Assembly: GCA_945952045.1 (NCBI GenBank) | Contig: CAMFHE010000006.1 | Span: 108,026-172,025, forward strand | Reading direction: 5' to 3' | DNA from: an uncultured Rhizobium sp. | GTDB lineage: Bacteria; Pseudomonadota; Alphaproteobacteria; Rhizobiales; Rhizobiaceae | Length of the DNA: 64,000 nucleotides | Shown: piece after piece, positions 16,822-24,688 of the stretch | Layout: each line of letters opens with the position of its first letter | Numbering within the stretch: position 1 is the stretch's first letter | Notes under the pieces: generated by a model | Database searches by the model: none | What the model saw: the letters and a program-made list of their open reading frames with translations, nothing else | What the model was told of the DNA's origin: nothing | Made by a program: the position numbers and the translations under genes

Positions 16822-18631
16822 GCCCGTCAAATTCTTGCTGGTCGATGATCTCGAGGAAAACCTCATCGCTCTGGAAGCACTGCTGCGCCGTGACGATCTC
16901 GAACTGATCAAGGCTCGCTCCGCCGCCGAGGCGTTGGAGATGTTGCTGGTCCACGATATCGCGCTTGCATTGCTCGATGTGCAGATGCCCGAGATGAACG
17001 GCTTTGAACTGGCCGAACTGATGCGCGGCCCGGAGCGCACCCGCACGATCCCGATCATTTTCGTCACGGCCCTGCCGACGGATGAGAAGCGCCGCTTCCG
17101 CGGCTACGAAATGGGCGCCGTCGATTATTTGCAGAAGCCGATCGACCCGCAGGTTCTGGCCAGCAAGGCCGGCGTATTTTTCGAGCTGGCGCGCCAGCGG
17201 CAGGAATTGCGGGCCAAGGCTGCGCAATTGTCGAATGCCTTGCAGGCGCTCGAAGCCCATACCGACAATTCTCCCCTCGCCTGCGTGCGCTTCGATGCCG
17301 ATCTACGCATCGCTTCCTGGTCGAAGGGCGCTGCCCGCCTTTTTGGATGGGAGCCGCGCGAGGCTGTCGGCCGTTCCATTGCCGAATTGAACTGGTTGCG
17401 GCCGGACGAGATCGCGACATTGCGCGAGACCGCGACCGCGATCGCCCGTGGCGATGGCGAAGGTCGCGCCGTCCGTGCGCTGACCGCGCGCGGCAAGTCG
17501 GGCCAGGAGATTGCCGCGGAATGGTATCTCTCCGCGCTGACCAGCCGGGAGGGCGTCTCGCTTTCGGCGCAGATCCTCGATGTCACGGAGCGCCGCAAGG
17601 CTGAAAAGACGCAGCGTCTCCTGATCGGCGAACTCAATCATCGGGTCAAGAACACGCTCGCGACGGTGCAGGCCATGGCCTCTCAGACGCTGAAGCACAC
17701 AGCCTCACCCAAGGATTTCGCCCGCACCTTTACAGGCCGCATCCATGCGCTTTCCAAGGCCCATTCGATGCTCAGCGATACCACCTGGGAAGGCGCCTGC
17801 CTCAGCGAGTTGGTCCGCGATCAGCTCAGTCTCGGTTCACTGGATGCCGCGCGCTTTGCCGTCGAAGGCCCGGAACTGCAGCTGAAGCCGCAGCAGGCAT
17901 TGCATTTTGCCCTGATCATTCACGAGCTTGCGACCAACGCAACGAAGTATGGCGCGCATTCGACGGCGCAGGGGCGTGTCCTGGTCAACTGGCGCATCGA
18001 CGCCGGCACGCTGATGTTCAACTGGACCGAGACCGGCGGTCCGCCCGTTGGCGTCAGCGGGAGGCGCGGTTTCGGCTCGACACTGATCGAGCACAGCGCC
18101 CGGGCCGAGGACGGCATGGCGCGCATGGAGGCGGGACCGGACGGCGTGCGCTGGATCATCACCATGAAGCTTCCGGATGCCGATGGAAGCGGCAGCGGCA
18201 ATGAGAACGCACTGCAACGCAATTCGGCTCAGGACGGCGGTGCTGCCGCCCCTTCCAACAAGCGCATTCTCATCATTGAGGACGAACCGCTGGTGGCGCT
18301 CGATATAGAGACCGCGCTGCAGGGGCGTGGGTATGAAATCGCCGCCGTCGCGACCAGCGTCAAGGAAGCCTTCGACGCGCTGACCAATTCCACCATCGAC
18401 CTGGTTCTGCTCGACGGAAATCTGCGCGGCCATCCGGTCGACGATGTCGCGGATGCCTTGCGCTTTCGCGATATCCCCTTCCTGTTCGTCAGCGGTTACG
18501 GACGCGAAAGCCTGCCCGTCGATTTCGTCGATATCCCGATCTTGCAAAAACCCTTCGATCACGAACAACTCGTGCGCAGCGTCCATAGCCTGATGCAGGG
18601 CCGGACGATGGCTGCCCTGCCCCGGCAATAA
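16808..18631 (+). CDS. Response regulator-PAS-HWE histidine kinase-receiver protein
   Basis: A 607-residue soluble protein. Domains in order: receiver (residues 6-125, phospho-acceptor Asp57), short coiled coil, PAS (about 150-262), HWE-family kinase with His278 in GELNHRVKN and the diagnostic W-x-E (Trp406, Glu408), and a C-terminal receiver (485-600, Asp536 in LLDGNLRG). HWE kinases are characteristic of alphaproteobacteria and often feed the general stress response or light/redox signalling. With a receiver at each end and an upstream hybrid kinase, it probably acts in a multistep phosphorelay. It overlaps the CheR gene by 14 bases and ends the operon. No DNA-binding output domain is present in any of the three proteins. 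Confidence 0.93.
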   Translation: MAFREPVKFLLVDDLEENLIALEALLRRDDLELIKARSAAEALEMLLVHDIALALLDVQMPEMNGFELAELMRGPERTRTIPIIFVTALPTDEKRRFRGYEMGAVDYLQKPIDPQVLASKAGVFFELARQRQELRAKAAQLSNALQALEAHTDNSPLACVRFDADLRIASWSKGAARLFGWEPREAVGRSIAELNWLRPDEIATLRETATAIARGDGEGRAVRALTARGKSGQEIAAEWYLSALTSREGVSLSAQILDVTERRKAEKTQRLLIGELNHRVKNTLATVQAMASQTLKHTASPKDFARTFTGRIHALSKAHSMLSDTTWEGACLSELVRDQLSLGSLDAARFAVEGPELQLKPQQALHFALIIHELATNATKYGAHSTAQGRVLVNWRIDAGTLMFNWTETGGPPVGVSGRRGFGSTLIEHSARAEDGMARMEAGPDGVRWIITMKLPDADGSGSGNENALQRNSAQDGGAAAPSNKRILIIEDEPLVALDIETALQGRGYEIAAVATSVKEAFDALTNSTIDLVLLDGNLRGHPVDDVADALRFRDIPFLFVSGYGRESLPVDFVDIPILQKPFDHEQLVRSVHSLMQGRTMAALPRQ

Positions 18632-18658
18632 AAGCCGGGACAGGGCACGCGTCATGGA

Positions 18659-19384
18659 TCAGGCGGCGCGGAAACCGCCATCGACCATCACGGACTGGCC
18701 CGTGACCATCGCGGCGGCATCCGAGAGCAGTAACAGGATCACTTCCGAAATATCGTCCGGCATCGCGAAGCGGCCCAGCGGAATCCGCGACAGCATGAAA
18801 TTCGCCTTCGCCGGATCGCTCCATGCCTTCTCGGCCATCGGAGTCAGCGTCACGATGGGATTGACGCTGTTGACGCGGATGCCGTGCGGCCCGAGTTCGT
18901 TGGCCATGACGCGCGTCATGGCGTCGAGCGCGCCCTTCGAGGCGCAATAGGCGGTATGGTCGATCACGCCCTGAAACGCGGCCATGCTGGACACGTTGAC
19001 GATCGAGCCCTTGCTGCCGGACTTCACCATGTCGCGGGCATATTCCTGCGCCATGATCATCGGCGCGCGGGCGTTGACCGCCATCAGGCGATCGAAATTC
19101 TCGACGGTGACATCGAAGATGGATTCAAGTTCGGTGGTGCCGGCGCAATTGACGAGCAGGTCGGCAGGCAGCGCCTTGAGCGCTGCGGCGCGCGTGGCTT
19201 CGGCGTCGGCAAGATCGACGGCGATGATTTCGCAGCCGGTTTCGGCCTTCAGGGCGTCGAGATCTGCCTGTGAGCGCGACAGGGCCACGACCTCCGCTCC
19301 GCGCTTGGTCAGCATATGCACCGTCGAATGGCCGATGCCCTTGCCGGCACCGGTGACAATGATGCGTTTTCCTGTAAAGTCCAT
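18659..19384 (-). CDS. L-xylulose reductase-like short-chain dehydrogenase
   Basis: A 241-residue classical SDR. It shows the NAD(P) motif TGAGKGIG (11-18), an NCAG block, catalytic Ser in NVSS and the Y-x-x-x-K of YCASK. The region MAEKAWSDPAKANFMLSRIP closely resembles the DCXR/L-xylulose reductase branch as I remember it, which reduces L-xylulose or dicarbonyls with NADPH. The start at 19384 gives MDFTGKRI directly. It runs leftward, convergent with the kinase operon (28 bases apart) and divergent from repA. Substrate specificity cannot be fixed by eye; a general sugar or carbonyl reductase is the alternative. Confidence 0.82.
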   Translation of the reverse strand: MDFTGKRIIVTGAGKGIGHSTVHMLTKRGAEVVALSRSQADLDALKAETGCEIIAVDLADAEATRAAALKALPADLLVNCAGTTELESIFDVTVENFDRLMAVNARAPMIMAQEYARDMVKSGSKGSIVNVSSMAAFQGVIDHTAYCASKGALDAMTRVMANELGPHGIRVNSVNPIVTLTPMAEKAWSDPAKANFMLSRIPLGRFAMPDDISEVILLLLSDAAAMVTGQSVMVDGGFRAA

Positions 19385-19740
19385 TTCAGTCCTCCCCGTG
19401 TGTCGCCGAGACGGCGGGCGATTGGCGCCGTTTGAGATCGGTCGCCTGGAGGTTAGGATGGCGTTGTAAAGCAAGTCAATCGCCGCCATCAACGCAGCCG
19501 AAGCAGGCGGCTGCGCTTTTGTTGTACATGTACAACTCATGGCGGGCGGCAAGCCGGGCAAAGGGCAAAACCCCGTTAACCAAAAACAATTTGCCGCTTC
19601 CGCCAGAATCGGCCTATTCCCTATCAGCGCGTATTTGACGATTTCGACGAAAAAAGCGCAGATTTGAATATGTACGAGGCGCTTGACTATCGATTTGCGC
19701 TTCAGGGATGTTCCGGGCAAAACGAAAGACAAGGACAAGG
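19385..19740. other. Upstream region of repABC
   Basis: A 356-base gene-free stretch between the SDR gene and repA. It holds the 16-base parS-like palindrome at 19521-19536, a GTTAACC half-site near 19575, and T-rich candidate -35 elements (TTGACG at 19634 and TTGACT at 19683). I found no convincing -10 partner for the latter, so the repA promoter is not assigned. No small gene is supported. Confidence 0.5.
19521..19536. promoter_or_regulatory. parS-like centromere palindrome
   Basis: GTTGTACATGTACAAC is a perfect 16-base palindrome about 200 bases upstream of repA. RepABC centromeres of Rhizobiales are 16-base palindromes of the form GTT-N10-AAC near or within the operon, bound by RepB. The centre here is AT rather than the GC that I recall as commonest. 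I saw no second copy by eye. Confidence 0.68.
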
Positions 19741-20940
19741 ATGTCGGCTGATCTCGCGGCAAAAAGCCAAGGCAACCTGCGTTCGTTGATCACGTCGGAC
19801 GCAGAGGAACTATCGCGGCAGCTCCAGGCCCATCAGCAGCGGACGTTTCCGCCGACGGCGCGCAAGAGCCTGCGCCAGTTTTCCTCCGCCGAGGCAGCAG
19901 AGTTCATCGGCATTCATCAGGGTTATCTTCGCCAGATCGTCGCCGAGGGCAACGGACCGGAGCCGTCGGCCAATGGCCGTCGCACCTATTCGGTACAGGA
20001 TATCGAAGCGCTGCGCCGTATCCTCGACGAGGGTGGCAAGGGACCGCGCAAATACATCCGCCACCGTCGCGAAGGCGACAAGCTGCAGGTCGTCTCGGTG
20101 ATGAACTTCAAGGGCGGCTCCGGCAAGACGACGACAGCGGCGCATCTGGCGCAATATCTGGCGCTGCGCGGCTATCGCACGCTCGCCATCGACCTCGATC
20201 CGCAAGCATCGCTTTCGGCGCTGTTCGGCCATCAGCCGGAACTCGATGTCGGCGAGAACGAGACGCTTTACGGCGCCATTCGCTACGACGATGCGCGTCG
20301 CGACGTCACCGAGATCGTGCGCGCCACCTATACGCCAAACCTGCATATCATTCCCGGCAATCTCGAACTGATGGAATTCGAGCACGAAACGCCGAAGGCG
20401 TTGATGGCGCGAACCGATACCAATTCGATGTTTTTCGCCCGCATCGGGGAATGCCTGGCGGAAATCGAAAGCGCCTATGACGTGGTGGTCATCGATTGCC
20501 CGCCACAGCTCGGCTTCCTGACGCTGTCGGCTCTGTGCGCAGCAACCGCTGTCTTGATCACCGTGCATCCACAGATGCTCGATGTCATGTCGATGAGCCA
20601 GTTCCTGCATATGACCGGCGACCTGCTGCAGGTCGTTGAGGAGGCGGGCGGCACGATGGATTACGACTGGATGCGATACCTGGTCACCCGCTTCGAGCCG
20701 AATGACGGGCCGCAGGCGCAGATGTCCGGCTTCATGCGCTCGATCTTCGGTAACCGCGTGCTGACCAATGCCATGCTGAAATCCACCGCGATATCCGATG
20801 CCGGCCTGACGAAGCAGACCTTGTACGAAATCGACCGCAACCAGTTCACCCGCGGCACTTATGACCGGGCGCTGGAATCGCTGACGGCGGTCAATGTCGA
20901 GATCGAAGACCTTGTGAAACAGACATGGGGGAGAAAATAA
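19741..20940 (+). CDS. repA: Plasmid partitioning protein RepA (ParA family)
   Basis: A 399-residue ParA-type ATPase that drives replicon segregation and represses its own operon. It has an N-terminal helix-turn-helix-like region (about 40-115, SAAEAAEFIGIHQGYLRQIV) and a deviant Walker A FKGGSGKTT (about 123-131), followed by DLDPQASLSALFG and a CPPQLG motif, as in other RepA proteins. The ATG at 19741 follows AAGGACAAGG and gives the usual RepA length (about 400). It is followed after three bases by repB. The combination with RepB and RepC makes the identification firm. Confidence 0.97.
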   Translation: MSADLAAKSQGNLRSLITSDAEELSRQLQAHQQRTFPPTARKSLRQFSSAEAAEFIGIHQGYLRQIVAEGNGPEPSANGRRTYSVQDIEALRRILDEGGKGPRKYIRHRREGDKLQVVSVMNFKGGSGKTTTAAHLAQYLALRGYRTLAIDLDPQASLSALFGHQPELDVGENETLYGAIRYDDARRDVTEIVRATYTPNLHIIPGNLELMEFEHETPKALMARTDTNSMFFARIGECLAEIESAYDVVVIDCPPQLGFLTLSALCAATAVLITVHPQMLDVMSMSQFLHMTGDLLQVVEEAGGTMDYDWMRYLVTRFEPNDGPQAQMSGFMRSIFGNRVLTNAMLKSTAISDAGLTKQTLYEIDRNQFTRGTYDRALESLTAVNVEIEDLVKQTWGRK

Positions 20941-20943
20941 CCC

Positions 20944-21960
20944 ATGGCACGAAAGAATATATTCGGCTTGCAGGATACTGGCGCATCTTCGAAGCCTGCC
21001 ACGGAGGAGACCGAAGGCGATATCCGCCCGCTGGCGAATTTCGAGAAGCGGCCAAAGCGGGCAAGCCCGGTCGGCGCTCTCTCGCAATCGCTTGGCGGCA
21101 TCAATGAAAAAGCGCAGCGCGCCGCCGATCTCGAACGACAGCTGGCGCAGGGGCAGGCGATCGTTGATCTCGACCCAGCGCTGGTCGACAGTTCGTTCGT
21201 GCCGGATCGATTGGGCGTGGCCGAGGAGGAGCAGCAGCGCCTCGTCACGCAAATTCGCGAGCACGGCCAGCAGGTGCCGATCCTGGTGCGCCCGCACCCA
21301 GAAGCCGACGGGCGTTATCAGGTTGCCTATGGACACCGTCGCCTCGCAGCCGTGCGTCAACTCGGCTTGCACGCCCGCGCCGTGGTGCGCGATCTGACCG
21401 ACGAACAACTCGTCGTCAGCCAGGGGCAGGAAAACAATGCCCGCACCGATCTCTCCTTCGTCGAACGCTCCTTCTTTGCGCATCGGCTGGAAGAGCGCGG
21501 TTTCAGCCGCGATGTCATCATGGCCTCGCTCGGCGTCGACAAGGCGGCGCTGTCGCGGATGATCGCGCTGGTCGAACGGTTGCCTGTCGCGGTGATCGAG
21601 GCCATTGGCCCGGCGCCGGGCTTCGGCCGCACCCGCTGGGCCGACATGGCCGATCTCCTGGACGAGCCATCGAAAAAGGCGAAGGCAATAAAGCTGGTGG
21701 CTTCGCCGGCCTTCCTCGAGAAAAATTCCGACGACCGTTTCGACTATCTTCTCGACCAGTTGCGCAAGGCAAAGGACAAGCCGCGCACCGCCATCTGGCG
21801 CAAGCAGGACGGCGCAAAAGCCGTGCGGATCAGCGAAACGGATGAAAGGTTGAGCCTGGTTTTCGACAAAGCGACGGCTGCCGATTTCGGCGCCTATGTC
21901 GAGGGCAGGCTGGATGCGTTGTACGCGGCGTTCGAACGCGAAAAACAGACAGGAGATTGA
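20944..21960 (+). CDS. repB: Plasmid partitioning protein RepB (ParB family)
   Basis: A 338-residue centromere-binding protein. The ParB/Sulfiredoxin-type domain has IREHGQQVPILVRPHP and YGHRRLAAVRQLG (about 100-145), followed by NNARTDLSFVE and a helix-turn-helix in the region SRDVIMASLGVDKAALSRM (about 185-205). It binds parS (candidate at 19521-19536) and works with RepA. It starts three bases after repA and is followed by the 155-base space that carries the antisense RNA controlling repC. Length is normal for the family. Confidence 0.97.
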   Translation: MARKNIFGLQDTGASSKPATEETEGDIRPLANFEKRPKRASPVGALSQSLGGINEKAQRAADLERQLAQGQAIVDLDPALVDSSFVPDRLGVAEEEQQRLVTQIREHGQQVPILVRPHPEADGRYQVAYGHRRLAAVRQLGLHARAVVRDLTDEQLVVSQGQENNARTDLSFVERSFFAHRLEERGFSRDVIMASLGVDKAALSRMIALVERLPVAVIEAIGPAPGFGRTRWADMADLLDEPSKKAKAIKLVASPAFLEKNSDDRFDYLLDQLRKAKDKPRTAIWRKQDGAKAVRISETDERLSLVFDKATAADFGAYVEGRLDALYAAFEREKQTGD

Positions 21961-21965
21961 TCAGC

Positions 21966-22020
21966 AAAAGAAAAAGGCCCCCAAAACGTTGCCGTCGTGG
22001 AAGCCTCTCTCAGATTGGAC
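21966..22020 (-). ncRNA. ctRNA (incA-type antisense RNA) in the repB-repC spacer
   Basis: On the minus strand, a -35-like TTGACT (22050-22055) and a -10-like GAGTCT (22027-22032) are 17 bases apart. About 10 bases on begins a short transcript ending in a hairpin (AGGCTTCC pairing GGGGGCCT, 21975-21982 with 21999-22006) and a T-run. Every characterised repABC plasmid carries such a counter-transcribed RNA in this spacer, where it limits RepC synthesis and sets incompatibility. The exact 5' end is estimated. Confidence 0.85.
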
Positions 22021-22026
22021 ACCTGC

Positions 22027-22055
22027 AGACTCGCATTTCCATGAATCACAGTCAA
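22027..22055 (-). promoter_or_regulatory. Promoter of the antisense ctRNA
   Basis: TTGACT and GAGTCT on the minus strand with a 17-base spacer. The -35 matches the sigma-70 consensus at five of six positions. It faces away from repC and reads into the hairpin of the ctRNA. Confidence 0.65.
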
Positions 22056-22115
22056 GCGTCTTGAGCGTCATTTTGGCGAGCGGATTTCTTTTGCCTGTTG
22101 AAAGGTGAAAGACAC

Positions 22116-23438
22116 ATGCAACATGGATATGCGACGACGCCTTTCGGGCGGCGACCGATGACGCTTGCCCTTGTGAAAGGTGAGGCGGCAGCGGCGCGGC
22201 CGAACCCGGAGAAGGCCGTCAACAAATGGAAGATTTTTCGCGATCTCTGCGCCGCGCGCAACCGACTCGGCCTGCAGGACCGGGCGCTGGCTGTGCTGAA
22301 CGCGCTGTTGAGCTTCTATCCGCAGGACGAATTGTCCGCGGCGAGGGGACTTGTCGTCTTCCCGTCGAATGCGCAACTGAGCCTGCGCGCCCACGGCATT
22401 TCGGAAACGACCTTGCGCCGGCATCTGGCCGTGCTTGTCGAGGCCGGTCTGCTCTTGCGTCGCGACAGTCCGAACGGCAAGCGTTATGCCCATCGCAATT
22501 CAGGGGGCGTTGTCGAAACGGCCTTCGGTTTCAGCCTCGCGCCGTTGCTGGCGCGCGCTGAGGAAATCGCAGCGCTTGCCCGCGCCGTTGTCGAGGAAAC
22601 GCAACATCTGCGGCGACTGAGAGAAAGCCTGACGCTCTGCAGGCGCGATCTGCGCAAATTGATAGCGCTTGCTCGGGAGGAAGGGCCTGATGACGAATGG
22701 TTGACGGTGGAGGCGGAGTGTAACGCCATCCTCGCCGGATTGCCGCGTAAACCGGCTGCCAGCGATCTGGAACATGCGCTGGCAAAGCTTGGCTCATTGC
22801 GTTCGCTGATCTTCAACTATCTGAACAAAAAAGAAAATATCGAAAATATGACCGACAATGACGGTCAGAATGACCGGCACATACAGAATTCTGAATCCGA
22901 ATCCGGTTTTGAATCTGAAGCTATGGCCAAACCAAAAAGAGCAAGCGGATTTGTAGCATCTCCGCCAACGACCCAAGGGGCAGGGGCCTCGCTATCGGAT
23001 GTGCTGAAGGCTTGCCCACAGATCGGTGATTACGGGCCACATGGCAGGATCAACACTTGGCACGATTTGCAGGCGGCGACACTTGTCGTTCGATCGATGT
23101 TGCGAATTGACGCCAACATCCATGCGGAGGCGGCGGTGGCGATGGGACGCGACAACGCCGCCATCGCCATCGCCTGCATACTCGAACGTGCCTTGCATAT
23201 CCGCTCGCCCGGAGGTTATCTGCGAAACTTGGCCGGGCGGGCGCGTCGTGGCCTGTTTTCACCGGGCCCGATGCTGAAGGCGTTGCTGCGTGAACGGAAA
23301 GGGGAGGCCGGCTATGCCGCCAACACGCCGCCGACCACCATGCGCGCGACGAATTGCTGGAGCAATTCGGGGTCGAAATGGCCCGGAGAATCGAGCATGA
23401 AGCCGATTGCCTCCGATTGTGTCCAGGCGCGCTTGTAG
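22116..23438 (+). CDS. repC: Replication initiator RepC
   Basis: A 440-residue initiator of the RepC family. The N-terminus (TTPFGRRPMTLA) is the family hallmark, followed by a winged-helix DNA-binding region (VFPSNAQLSLRAHGISETTLRRHL, about 80-105). The start at 22116 follows AAAGGTG and gives the normal N-terminus. The family usually ends soon after the SPGPMLKALLRE segment, near residue 395-405. Here the frame continues for about 35 unusual residues, which are the antisense reading of the 3' end of the convergent HD-GYP gene. Translation is expected to be controlled by the antisense RNA just upstream. The AT-rich stretch in the middle probably holds the origin. Confidence 0.95.
   Translation: MQHGYATTPFGRRPMTLALVKGEAAAARPNPEKAVNKWKIFRDLCAARNRLGLQDRALAVLNALLSFYPQDELSAARGLVVFPSNAQLSLRAHGISETTLRRHLAVLVEAGLLLRRDSPNGKRYAHRNSGGVVETAFGFSLAPLLARAEEIAALARAVVEETQHLRRLRESLTLCRRDLRKLIALAREEGPDDEWLTVEAECNAILAGLPRKPAASDLEHALAKLGSLRSLIFNYLNKKENIENMTDNDGQNDRHIQNSESESGFESEAMAKPKRASGFVASPPTTQGAGASLSDVLKACPQIGDYGPHGRINTWHDLQAATLVVRSMLRIDANIHAEAAVAMGRDNAAIAIACILERALHIRSPGGYLRNLAGRARRGLFSPGPMLKALLRERKGEAGYAANTPPTTMRATNCWSNSGSKWPGESSMKPIASDCVQARL
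22811..22952. other. Probable replication origin (AT-rich block within repC)
   Basis: In repABC replicons the origin lies inside repC in an AT-rich patch. Here the block from 22801 to 22860 has 20 G/C in 60 bases, far below the surroundings. Within it are short iterations of GAATCY-GAA (22890-22925), which encode a Ser/Glu repeat. Assignment rests on position and composition only. Confidence 0.6.
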
Positions 23439-24277
23439 GGACGAATGGTGGTCATGGCTTCGTAAACGTCACAGACGGCGGCGATGCGCGCCGGACGGGG
23501 AATATCCGTTCCCTGCAGGCCACGTGGATAGCCCGTGCCATCAAACTGCTCATGGTGATAAAGACAGATATCGAGCACCGTTTGTGGCATGTCTTCGGCG
23601 CGTTTCAGGAGTTCGTAGCCGCGCAAGGGGTGGGTGCGCACCATTTGGCGCTCCGCTTCGCTCAGCGTGTCCCTCTTGGTCAGCAGGGCTTTCGGCAACA
23701 GCATCTTGCCGAAATCATGCAACAAGCCGCCGACGCCGAGCAGATGGATGGTCTCCTCATCCAGCTTCAATGCCCGGCCGAAATCGATCATCAAGGCGCT
23801 GACGGCAAGCGAATGAAGGAAAGTGACCTGATCTTTCTCCTTGAGGCGCGACAGGCCGATCAGCGCCGCCGAATGTCGCCCGGCCGCCGCCATCAGGCTG
23901 TCCACGGTCTTGGACGCGCCCTCGAGCTTGACGGTTTCGCCCATTCGGACGTCCGAGAGAAGGCTGCGCACATGCGGTGCGGTCTCCTCGATCGTCTGCC
24001 GGGCGCTCTCGATGTCCTTTGCGGAGAATTTCGACAGCAGGTCCGTTTCGAACTGCGCGTGGCTGAGACCGCCGGCATGTCCGCCACCACCGACATCGGC
24101 GCCCCTGCTTGGATCGATGACGACGCTGATCACTTCAGCCCGCATCAGCCGATCGACATCTTTTCGCGAGGAAATCAAAAATGGCAGCTCAGGCGCAGCA
24201 CCGGCCGAACCGTCCCACTCCATTTCCGTGACGAGCATGCCCGTCCGCAATTGGTGGAGACGAATCCGTTTTTTCAT
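23312..24277 (-). CDS. HD-GYP domain protein (predicted cyclic-di-GMP phosphodiesterase)
   Basis: A 321-residue protein with an N-terminal DUF3391-like segment (residues 1-75, beginning KKRIRLHQLRTGM) and an HD-GYP domain. Metal ligands are visible in LLHDFGK, THPLRGYELL and YHHEQFDGTGYP, and the GYP triplet itself is present. Such enzymes degrade cyclic di-GMP, a signal that in rhizobia drives polysaccharide production and surface attachment. That fits the polysaccharide genes on both sides. It is transcribed toward repC and its last 42 codons overlap the 3' end of repC by 127 bases. No other domain or membrane segment is seen. Confidence 0.92.
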   Translation of the reverse strand: MKKRIRLHQLRTGMLVTEMEWDGSAGAAPELPFLISSRKDVDRLMRAEVISVVIDPSRGADVGGGGHAGGLSHAQFETDLLSKFSAKDIESARQTIEETAPHVRSLLSDVRMGETVKLEGASKTVDSLMAAAGRHSAALIGLSRLKEKDQVTFLHSLAVSALMIDFGRALKLDEETIHLLGVGGLLHDFGKMLLPKALLTKRDTLSEAERQMVRTHPLRGYELLKRAEDMPQTVLDICLYHHEQFDGTGYPRGLQGTDIPRPARIAAVCDVYEAMTTIRPYKRAWTQSEAIGFMLDSPGHFDPELLQQFVARMVVGGVLAA

Positions 24278-24688
24278 GGTCGACCTGTTGCCTTCAATGG
24301 CTGAGCTGACTGAAATTCGAACCTATCACGGGAGCGTAAAGAGAAGCTGATCAGCCGTCCGATGTTGCTCCTTCAAAATCGAATTGCGGAAATTTATGAC
24401 CCTGCCCCCGGACACTATAGACCTTTACTGGCAGACTGGCGAACATGCCTTGATCACGATCAAATTCGATTTGTATTTTTGTCAGCTGGCGGCTCGGCAA
24501 ATGGATGCCGCCGTCGACAATTCGGTTACCCTCTTCAAAGGAAATCCAGCTTTCGTGTCAAAAGCGGCGACGTCGCGCCGATAGATTTACTCTTGCGTAG
24601 CGGCTTGCGGGCAAAGTGGCTGCGCGCTGGATGCCATCGGTTGCGTTGGCGAACGGCTATGGAAACACATCATCGATTGGATGCCCGC
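24278..24688. other. Spacer between HD-GYP and oxidoreductase genes
   Basis: A 411-base stretch, AT-richer than its surroundings between about 24360 and 24560. It must hold promoters for the two divergent genes. The frame of the downstream oxidoreductase stays open upstream to 24362, but that reading lacks family features. One small reading frame (24396-24584) is listed separately. Nothing else recognisable. Confidence 0.5.
24396..24584 (+). CDS. Possible small protein, unrecognised
   Basis: A 62-residue frame starting MTLPPDTIDLYWQTG, with balanced amino-acid composition, two cysteine-free acidic N-terminal segments and a basic C-terminus (AATSRR). GCGGAAATTT precedes the ATG as a weak ribosome site. 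It resembles nothing I know. It could be a chance frame in a spacer. Confidence 0.2.
   Translation: MTLPPDTIDLYWQTGEHALITIKFDLYFCQLAARQMDAAVDNSVTLFKGNPAFVSKAATSRR

Noticed and set aside
19575..19590. GTTAACC as a CtrA site upstream of repA
   Set aside because: Only a half-site; no second TTAA at seven bases, unlike the minC box.
19810..21483. 557-codon minus-strand frame across repA and repB
   Set aside because: repA and repB are unambiguous and on the other strand.
24362..24688. In-frame N-terminal extension of the Gfo/Idh oxidoreductase
   Set aside because: The family begins directly at the Rossmann strand; the added residues are Arg/Cys-rich and not family-like.
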